Assembly: GCA_938743325.2 (NCBI GenBank)
Contig: OW568863.1
Span: 1,279,436-1,343,435, forward strand
Direction of reading: 5' to 3'
From: Pycnococcus provasolii
Lineage: Eukaryota > Chlorophyta > Pseudoscourfieldiophyceae > Pseudoscourfieldiales > Pycnococcaceae
Length of the DNA stretch: 64,000 bases
The notes beneath the pieces were generated by a model that did no database searches, was not told the DNA's origin, and saw only the letters and a program-made list of their open reading frames with translations. Each line of letters begins with the position of its first letter. Positions within the stretch are counted from its first letter, which is position 1. This document shows, piece by piece, positions 58,444-64,000 of this stretch. The translations under genes were made by a program, and so were the position numbers.

Positions 58444-58538
58444 TGCCTTGTTTGGGTTTTCTTTTTTTCAAGGTTTCAAGGTTTCAAGGTGGTAGGTAAC
58501 GTTTTTGTTGTTTGAAAGGATTCTCCTTGGCATGCAGA

Positions 58539-60194
58539 TTACAATTCAACGCTCTGCATCCATCTCTTGATAAACCCGCCAATCGCCGTTGACGACGAGT
58601 CGCCGTCAACGAGCACCGACGGCGAAAAGTCGAGCGTCGTCGAGTCCTCCGCAACCTGACTTTGGCTGCACAAGCTGCGCAGCTCCTGCGCACGCAGATA
58701 GTTACCCTGGTCCTCCTCGAGCTTCCACCATGCGTCCCATGTCTGCTTGCTTCGCGGATCGATGCGTATTGCGCACTTGAAAAGTTCGCGTGCGAGGCTG
58801 ATGTTGCCCTCGTAGCGTTCGAGAACTCCCCAAGCTTGGAAGATGTGGCAGCTGCCTTTCGCGTCCGGGTTTGCCCATATCCCACGCTGGAACAGGTCAC
58901 GCGCACATTCGACATTTCCGCTGCGCCATTCCATTCGTCCGTACGCCTGCCAGCTTGACAGGCTCTTTGGATTCGCCTCGATTGCCCTCTCGAACAGCTC
59001 ACGAGCGCGAGGAATGTCGTGCATATCCTCCGCCTCAAGGCAACCCCAAGCCTGCAGCAGCACAGAGTCGCTGCTCACCGCGACACCACGAGCGAAGAGC
59101 GTGCGACTTCGCTCGAAGTTCTTCACCTTGCGCTCGAGCAGTGCCCACCCTAGCCAGAGGTAGCGACTTCTGGGCGAAGCACGAAGTCCTAGCTGGTACA
59201 GCTCTCTCGCGCGTGCGTAGTTGCCCAAGTCGCGTTCCATACGAGCCCACCCTTCCCACATCGCGGAATTCTTCGGGCCCGTTTGCGAGTACGTCGTGTC
59301 CGTACCTCTGCTGAACCACTCGCGCGCCTCGTCAAATCGCTCGGCACGGATCGCCATCACCGCAAGCGACTGGTACAGGTAGTCGACGTGCTTGGTATCC
59401 GTCTTATGGGTTTCTTCTTCGTCGCCGTTGCCAGTTTCGTCGTCGCCGTCGTCGTCGTCGTTGGCGGCAGCGGCGGCGGAGGCGGCGGTGCCATTTTTGC
59501 TGTTGCCGCCTTCGGCATCATTTCTCTGCTGTTGCACCTGCTCCTCGATCGTTCGTACGCCACGGAAGAACAAGTCGCGAGCACGCTTGATGTTCCCCTG
59601 GCGCTGCTCGAGCATCCCCCAGCCGTGCCACGCCGCAGCGTGCGTCTTGTCTGCAACCGTTGCGGCGTCGAAGCACTCTCGCGCCTCGCGATACCGCCCG
59701 CTTCGTTCCTCGAGCACGGCAAGCGCCTGCCACAAATAAGCGTTGTCGCCACCGCACGATAGGTTCCCCTCCTCGTAGACAAGCCTCGCGTCGTCGAGGC
59801 GTCCCGCGCGCATGAGCAGCTGACCAAGGCCCACGTACGCGCGTGCGTCCGTAGGATCGCAAGCGAGCGCTTCCTGGTACTGCTCCATGCACGCGTTGAA
59901 CACCTTCATCGCCTTGACGGATGTCTTGTTCTTACTCTTCATCCACGTCGTTCGCAGTCCACGTGCGCGGTACAGCATGAGATCCTGGTTTATTTGTAGA
60001 GGCATGTTCCCTGTGTTCGTAGCAGCGCTGTCGGTCGTATCTCTACCAAGCAGCGAGGCTGTGCGCTGGACGGCGTCCGTCGTGTTGTTCTGGCATGTTG
60101 TTCGTCGAAGGCGGTGCTGTGACGACGGACGCGAGCAGTGCAGCCTGGGTGCAAACGAACGACGCACGGCTCGTGCAGACGCCGAAGCCGACAT
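58539..60194 (-). CDS. MBB1: Mbb1/HCF107-like HAT-repeat chloroplast RNA-maturation protein
   Basis: 551 residues from the ATG at 60194. A transit-peptide-like N-terminus (SASASARAVRRSF) precedes a tandem array of ~10 HAT/TPR-like repeats: YVGLGQLLMRAGRLDDAR, LWQALAVLEERSGRYREAR, AWHGWGMLEQRQGNIKRAR, MWEGWARMERDLGNYARAR, LWLGWALLERK, LQAWGCLEAEDM. This pattern matches Chlamydomonas Mbb1 and plant HCF107, which bind psbB/psbH transcripts, protect their 5' ends and allow translation. An acidic Asp/Glu insertion between repeats is a lineage-specific loop. It indicates a photosynthetic host. Confidence 0.92.
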   Translation of the reverse strand: MSASASARAVRRSFAPRLHCSRPSSQHRLRRTTCQNNTTDAVQRTASLLGRDTTDSAATNTGNMPLQINQDLMLYRARGLRTTWMKSKNKTSVKAMKVFNACMEQYQEALACDPTDARAYVGLGQLLMRAGRLDDARLVYEEGNLSCGGDNAYLWQALAVLEERSGRYREARECFDAATVADKTHAAAWHGWGMLEQRQGNIKRARDLFFRGVRTIEEQVQQQRNDAEGGNSKNGTAASAAAAANDDDDGDDETGNGDEEETHKTDTKHVDYLYQSLAVMAIRAERFDEAREWFSRGTDTTYSQTGPKNSAMWEGWARMERDLGNYARARELYQLGLRASPRSRYLWLGWALLERKVKNFERSRTLFARGVAVSSDSVLLQAWGCLEAEDMHDIPRARELFERAIEANPKSLSSWQAYGRMEWRSGNVECARDLFQRGIWANPDAKGSCHIFQAWGVLERYEGNISLARELFKCAIRIDPRSKQTWDAWWKLEEDQGNYLRAQELRSLCSQSQVAEDSTTLDFSPSVLVDGDSSSTAIGGFIKRWMQSVEL

Positions 60195-60503
60195 CGAGTT
60201 GAAGAGAAATAATGATTCTGCGGGATAACAATTTTCACAAAGAAGGGTTAGATATTGTTTTGTGCGAGACCGTTCCGCGAGGGAGGAGCAGCGGCGGCGA
60301 TGACGATACGAAGGGGAAGAAATCGCAGATTCCGGTTCGCCTTTTGCGAAAAAATTAAACACAAAATTTCACGCAAAGAGAATGTTGTGTTCCAGACTTC
60401 CAGGTTGCGTTGCCGGTGGGGAAGGTGGTATTCACGTTGATCACCTTTTTGGTACAGACTTTTGCTCCAGTGCCTTCGGAATTAGGTTTGGTCGGAGCTC
60501 ATC

Positions 60504-60790
60504 ATGGCGAACCGGGATCCTTCGTTGAACCAACGATCAGCAAGGCCCGGAAAATTCCGGCCCGCCATGGGCCCGCCATGGGCCCGACCGCCCGACATTT
60601 CTATAGATGGACAAATACTGGTTGGAGATCGCGCCCGAGCATCAGTGCTTCATGACGATGCTGGTCGCTGGACAGGCTTATCGCATCACATGTCTGCCGA
60701 TGGGATGGAGCTAGAGCCCCTGTTGTCCATTTGCCAAGAGCAGCGCGAAAAAATCCAAGAAAAAGACCGAAAAAGAAAACAAAACTTAAG
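60504..60790 (+). pseudogene. Decayed reverse-transcriptase-like fragment
   Basis: Read in two frames separated by one shift near 60605, the translation contains DISID followed by MDKYWLEIAPEHQC and YRITCLPMGWS, which resembles the retroelement RT block 'D-x-x-x-(YW)...IAP-E...YR/Y-x-V-(L/M)-P-x-G'. A TAG at about 60711 then stops the frame. Similarity is by eye and short. If right, this is a retrotransposon relic in the subtelomere. Confidence 0.4.
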
Positions 60791-61039
60791 GTATGGAAAT
60801 CCGCCGCCACCGCCGCCCCCGAAGATGTTTCTCTTTACTCAGAGCTGGTATTGCACGCTCTTCAGATGAGGAGGGAGGAAGCGGCGCGAGAGGAGGAGGA
60901 GGACGAGCGCATAGCGCGCGATCTTGCTGAGCAGTTTGAGAGGGAGGATGAGGAACGTCAGAGGCAGGAGGAGGAGGACGAACGCCTTGCGCGCGAACTA
61001 GCAGGAGGAGGACGTAATGTCAGGAGGAGGACGGGATAG
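60731..61039 (+). CDS. Possible charged ORF without ATG
   Basis: 102 codons open from a TTG to a TAG at 61037. It has a Lys-rich start followed by a strongly charged helical segment (EEAAREEEEDERIARDLAEQFE, EERQRQEEEDERLARELAGGG). The helical part resembles ubiquitin-interacting or coiled-coil helices. No start codon is present and a spliced upstream exon could not be resolved, so this may be an exon remnant. Confidence 0.3.
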   Translation: MPRAARKNPRKRPKKKTKLKVWKSAATAAPEDVSLYSELVLHALQMRREEAAREEEEDERIARDLAEQFEREDEERQRQEEEDERLARELAGGGRNVRRRTG

Positions 61040-61040
61040 T

Positions 61041-61477
61041 AAGAAAGAAAGAAGTTTAAGAAGTCGGAGTTTAAGAAGTTTTGGTAAGTAAGAAGTTTGT
61101 CAGTTACACTTCAAAAGCCCAAGCCCTCAAGGCTTCCATAATCGCCACACCCCGTCTACCCCTTCCAATGCACTCGACTCCTGGACTACCGAAGGCCGTG
61201 TCCTCCTCTACCCCTGCGGGCTATTACAAATGCTATGCGACGCCGTTGGGAGTGTATGCGCTAAAGTACGTGCACAGAACAGTGAGGAAAATAACAACGA
61301 AATCAACGTGACCACACTTTGTCCGACATGCGGTCAACGGTTAAGTTCGTGATGTTGTAACGCTTACGTTGTCACGCTGCCCTGGGCACGGCACTGTGCC
61401 ACCTGCATACTTACTTCTAAAACCTCGCCACGGCACCACGCCACCTCCACCACCGCACCTCAACTCGCCTTAGATCT
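61041..61477. other. Subtelomeric sequence without gene
   Basis: No protein-like frame. It includes the 39-bp element at 61370-61408 also found right after the first 422-bp repeat. Confidence 0.5.
61370..61408 (+). repeat. 39-bp subtelomeric element, copy 1
   Basis: Runs from TGTCACGCTGCCCTGGGC to GTGCCACCTGCAT and contains an internal dyad (GGGCACGGCACTGTGCC). An identical second copy lies at 61902-61940. Confidence 0.85.
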
Positions 61478-61899
61478 CCTTTGTTTTCTCCGTCAGCCAC
61501 ACCACAACTTAAGGCACCACCTGTACCACGTGTGTGTTCACCAAGCCAAGTAGAGTCAAGAAGTTCTGTAACAAGTAAACACCAACACCACACCACACCT
61601 TGTCGTCAGCGTACGCCACAGACGTACACAAAAACGCGTCGACAACTAAAGTCGGTCGTCCCACTCCAAGGGGAGGGCAACACCCAACCCCCCACCTAAC
61701 GGTCCCTTTGTTAACAAACTCCCGACACCTTGGGGGAGGGTCCCAAACCTCAACCAACCTTCGCCAGGCAAAAGCCCTTGGGGTTGGGGGAAACCAAAAC
61801 ACCATCTCCTATCGCCTCCTCTCCTCTCCTTAAACCCCAAACACATCTCTTCTCCTCACCTCAACACCGCCACGCCACCCACCATCATGCGCCACGACA
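61478..61899 (+). repeat. 422-bp direct repeat, copy A
   Basis: From CCTTTGTTTTCTCCGTCAGC to CATGCGCCACGACA. It matches copy B at 62701-63122 across all 422 bases as far as I can compare by eye. The GC-rich sequence contains several G/C-rich inverted words and no ORF of note. Confidence 0.95.
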
Positions 61900-61901
61900 G
61901 C

Positions 61902-61940
61902 TGTCACGCTGCCCTGGGCACGGCACTGTGCCACCTGCAT
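61902..61940 (+). repeat. 39-bp subtelomeric element, copy 2
   Basis: Immediately right of copy A of the 422-bp repeat; identical to 61370-61408. Confidence 0.85.
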
Positions 61941-62160
61941 CCACCGCCTCGGTTGCGATGTCGCTGACGTCCCTGCAGAAGCTCAGCGTGCAACCGAAAA
62001 CGTCCGTAGCTCCTGTGCAACCGTCACCGCATTAGTGACAGCGGAGTCTCCGGATCCGCCACAAACAAACACCCTGCTCCATTGACATCACGCCTCACCA
62101 TTTGCTCGCGCACACGTTGCGACGCGAACACGCAAATCCACGCGCACTGACGTTGACGGC

Positions 62161-62700
62161 CTACCCCGGTTGCACGTCGCGTGTTTCAGCTTTGATGGTG
62201 CTGAGCAGAGAAGCATCGCGCTTAATCTGTGCGTCGACGAACTTCGTTCTGACTGCATTATCCCACGTGCCAAACAGCTCCGCCGCTGCAGCGCTCACCT
62301 GCTGCTTGGCAGCCGCCGTGTCCGTGGGACCGGATGCCTTCTTCGCCAACGTTTGCCACTTTGGATTGTGCAAGATGTCCTGCCACAGTTCCCACGCTGG
62401 AGTCGCCACCGACGTGTTAGCCACGATGAACGCTGTCACCGTGTGGTATGTAGCGTTGTATACCTTGCCCTGGTACATCTGCTGGAAGTGGGCCAGCCAG
62501 CGTACGACGTCCACCGCTGGCTCCACTCCTGTGAGCGGTTGTAGTCGCCCTCCTGACGCCGACCCTTCGCCCGCCATTTCGCTCTCGACCGCTTGCATGA
62601 CGTCTCGTTCGCCCTCCGTTGCCTCAGCCGTCTGCTGCTCCTCGTCTCCGTTTGCGCTTGTTGGCACGTTCGCTGCACTCCGTGTGACTACTGCCGCTGC
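62161..62700 (-). CDS. Interrupted ORF between 422-bp repeats
   Basis: A minus-strand frame of ~180 codons is open from the left edge of repeat B to a stop at 62161. The longest ATG-like form begins at 62667. Sequence such as VVRWLAHFQQMYQGKVYNATYHTVTAFIVANTSVATPAWELWQDILH looks like a real helical protein. The open frame ends exactly where repeat B begins, so the repeat may have cut an older gene. No family is recognised; a gag-like or Nanovirus-like origin is not supported by any motif. Confidence 0.4.
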   Translation of the reverse strand, partial: AAAVVTRSAANVPTSANGDEEQQTAEATEGERDVMQAVESEMAGEGSASGGRLQPLTGVEPAVDVVRWLAHFQQMYQGKVYNATYHTVTAFIVANTSVATPAWELWQDILHNPKWQTLAKKASGPTDTAAAKQQVSAAAAELFGTWDNAVRTKFVDAQIKRDASLLSTIKAETRDVQPG

Positions 62701-63122
62701 CCTTTGTTTTCTCCGTCAGCCACACCACAACTTAAGGCACCACCTGTACCACGTGTGTGTTCACCAAGCCAAGTAGAGTCAAGAAGTTCTGTAACAAGTA
62801 AACACCAACACCACACCACACCTTGTCGTCAGCGTACGCCACAGACGTACACAAAAACGCGTCGACAACTAAAGTCGGTCGTCCCACTCCAAGGGGAGGG
62901 CAACACCCAACCCCCCACCTAACGGTCCCTTTGTTAACAAACTCCCGACACCTTGGGGGAGGGTCCCAAACCTCAACCAACCTTCGCCAGGCAAAAGCCC
63001 TTGGGGTTGGGGGAAACCAAAACACCATCTCCTATCGCCTCCTCTCCTCTCCTTAAACCCCAAACACATCTCTTCTCCTCACCTCAACACCGCCACGCCA
63101 CCCACCATCATGCGCCACGACA
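62701..63122 (+). repeat. 422-bp direct repeat, copy B
   Basis: Same 422 bases as copy A, same orientation, 1223 bp later. The left neighbour of each copy differs (GATCT versus GCTGC) and the right neighbours differ (GCTGTC versus ACGTTG), so the edges are sharp. There is no obvious target-site duplication. Confidence 0.95.
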
Positions 63123-63379
63123 ACGTTGTTGTTAAGTTTGCTGTGTTCCACGCTTGAACAACGAGTGCTTGTGCGCGTCGCACGCGCGCATGCCGCAAAG
63201 CTCATGCGTGCGAGCGTGCAAAAGTATGCGTGAAGGGAACGCGTCGCTGGTAGGCAGCAGGCAGCGAGGAGCTCCATGGCCCACGCCCGCGCGATGGCGC
63301 CCGTCGATGCGCGCAAGGCCGTCCCGTCATACGAGTTTTGGACACAAGAAGTGCACAAGAAAGCTGAGAGTTACATAAG

Positions 63380-63577
63380 TTACCAAAACTCCACTCCTTC
63401 CAACACTCCCTCCACAAACTCACAAGATAGCACCCCTCGCTCCACCAACCTTGTCAACGCGTCGCGCGCCGCGTCACGGTACGTGGGATCGTACGATCCG
63501 CTAAGAGTATTCACAATTTCACAATTTGACCAACCTCGTGCCGCGAGTGAGTGCTTCGAATCAAACCTAACTGCCAA
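63380..63577 (-). CDS. Possible small exon or ORF fragment
   Basis: A 65-codon frame without ATG. VRFDSKHSLAARGWSNCEI and DPTYRDAARDALTRLVERGVLSC look like coding sequence. A T8GGCAG just upstream on the minus strand could be a splice acceptor. Low support. Confidence 0.2.
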   Translation of the reverse strand: MAVRFDSKHSLAARGWSNCEIVNTLSGSYDPTYRDAARDALTRLVERGVLSCEFVEGVLEGVEFW

Positions 63578-63687
63578 AAAAAATGGCTGTTGTTATTGGC
63601 TTCGTTCTGCACGACACTGGCCGACGGTCGGCCGCATACCGGAGGCAAAATTTTTTTTTCAACATGTGCGTCAAACTGCCAGCCTGG

Positions 63688-63762
63688 CAATTAGGGTTAC
63701 AATTAGGGTTACAATTAGGGTTACAATTAGGGTTACAATTAGGGTTACAATTAGGGTTACAA
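63688..63762 (+). repeat. Degenerate telomeric repeats, 12-mer form
   Basis: Seven units whose spacing is TTAGGGTTACAA, a two-hexamer variant of the telomere repeat in which every second hexamer is changed, leading straight into the regular array. Confidence 0.95.
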
Positions 63763-64000
63763 TTAGGGTTAGGGTTAGGGTTAGGGTTAGGGTTAGGGTT
63801 AGGGTTAGGGTTAGGGTTAGGGTTAGGGTTAGGGTTAGGGTTAGGGTTAGGGTTAGGGCTAGGGTTAGGGTTAGGGTTAGGGTTAGGGTTAGGGTTAGGG
63901 TTAGGGTTAGGGTTAGGGTTAGGGTTAGGGTTAGGGTTAGGGTTAGGGTTAGGGTTAGGGTTAGGGTTAGGGTTAGGGTTAGGGTTAGGGTTAGGGTTAG
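63763..64000 (+). repeat. Telomere, (TTAGGG)n, chromosome end
   Basis: About 39.7 TTAGGG units to the window edge, one changed to CTAGGG (63859-63864). The G-rich strand runs 5'-3' toward the end as expected for a right-hand telomere. This is the vertebrate-type repeat, not the TTTAGGG of land plants. Confidence 0.98.

Noticed and set aside
60211-60245. GCGGGATAACAATTTTCACAAAG resembles the lac operator/pUC reverse-primer region
   Set aside because: Differs by several insertions and substitutions, and the flanks are native GC-rich coding sequence of the Mbb1-like gene's 5' side. It is most simply a chance match, not vector contamination.
61478-63122. LTR retrotransposon with 422-bp LTRs
   Set aside because: No TG..CA termini at both ends, no target-site duplication, no primer-binding site or coding capacity between the copies; the term direct repeat is safer.

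Overview
This is the right-hand end of a nuclear chromosome from a photosynthetic eukaryote, most likely a small green alga with a compact genome. The chromosome end is explicit: the last ~240 bases are a TTAGGG array running to the 3' edge. The green-lineage assignment is an inference. It rests on a chloroplast RNA-maturation HAT-repeat protein of the Mbb1/HCF107 type, a plant-like PEP carboxylase, a plastid-type copper ATPase, an RsgA GTPase and an IleRS of bacterial type with N-terminal extensions, and an ArsS-like arsenosugar enzyme typical of marine algae. Genes are closely packed, often in divergent pairs. Most have no intron; the introns I could resolve are short (113-419 bp) with GT..AG ends. 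I did not identify the species.

Layout. 1-1480: poorly resolved sequence with a partial cysteine-bearing ORF on the left edge and a weak minus-strand ORF. 1481-7153: three tandem copies of a ~1.9 kb unit, each carrying a secreted TSP1-domain gene plus the last 111 codons of the convergent PEP carboxylase gene; only the third copy is intact and joined to the full PEPC gene (6817-10437). 10.8-27.2 kb: a coiled-coil protein, an acidic protein, MED31, a three-exon NSUN2-like RNA methyltransferase, UMP/CMP kinase, an RCC1-HECT ubiquitin ligase, a syntaxin-6 N-domain membrane protein, a hypothetical protein and ArsS. 27.5-36.8 kb: a hypothetical protein, PIG-Y, a possible small Mediator subunit, COA3, WW-domain TGS1, a type II NADH dehydrogenase, an ADP-ribose pyrophosphatase-like metallophosphatase and a copper ATPase. 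37-50.8 kb: P58IPK/DNAJC3, a two-exon EF-hand protein, two small unknowns, IleRS, a pseudo-phosphatase/AT-hook protein, a YvcK/CofD-family protein, a membrane thioredoxin and the folate enzyme HPPK-DHPS. 51.1-60.2 kb: an LRRC49 homologue, a basic TPVRR-repeat protein, Rab1 with a 13-base first exon, RsgA, an ADF/cofilin-domain protein and Mbb1-like. 60.5 kb to the end: subtelomeric sequence with a decayed reverse-transcriptase-like fragment, two 422-bp direct repeats apparently identical by eye flanking an interrupted ORF, degenerate telomere units and the telomere.

The genes are mostly unrelated housekeeping functions with no operon logic: carbon fixation, ER protein folding and GPI anchors, transcription, RNA modification, organelle gene expression, copper delivery, folate and arsenic metabolism. 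The parts most worth following up are the PEPC/TSP1 tandem array with copy-specific filler sequence (one telomere-like), the catalytically dead LMW-phosphatase fusion, and the subtelomeric repeats. Translation starts were set to the first sensible in-frame ATG, and several ORFs that appear to begin at GTG/TTG/CTG were shortened accordingly.
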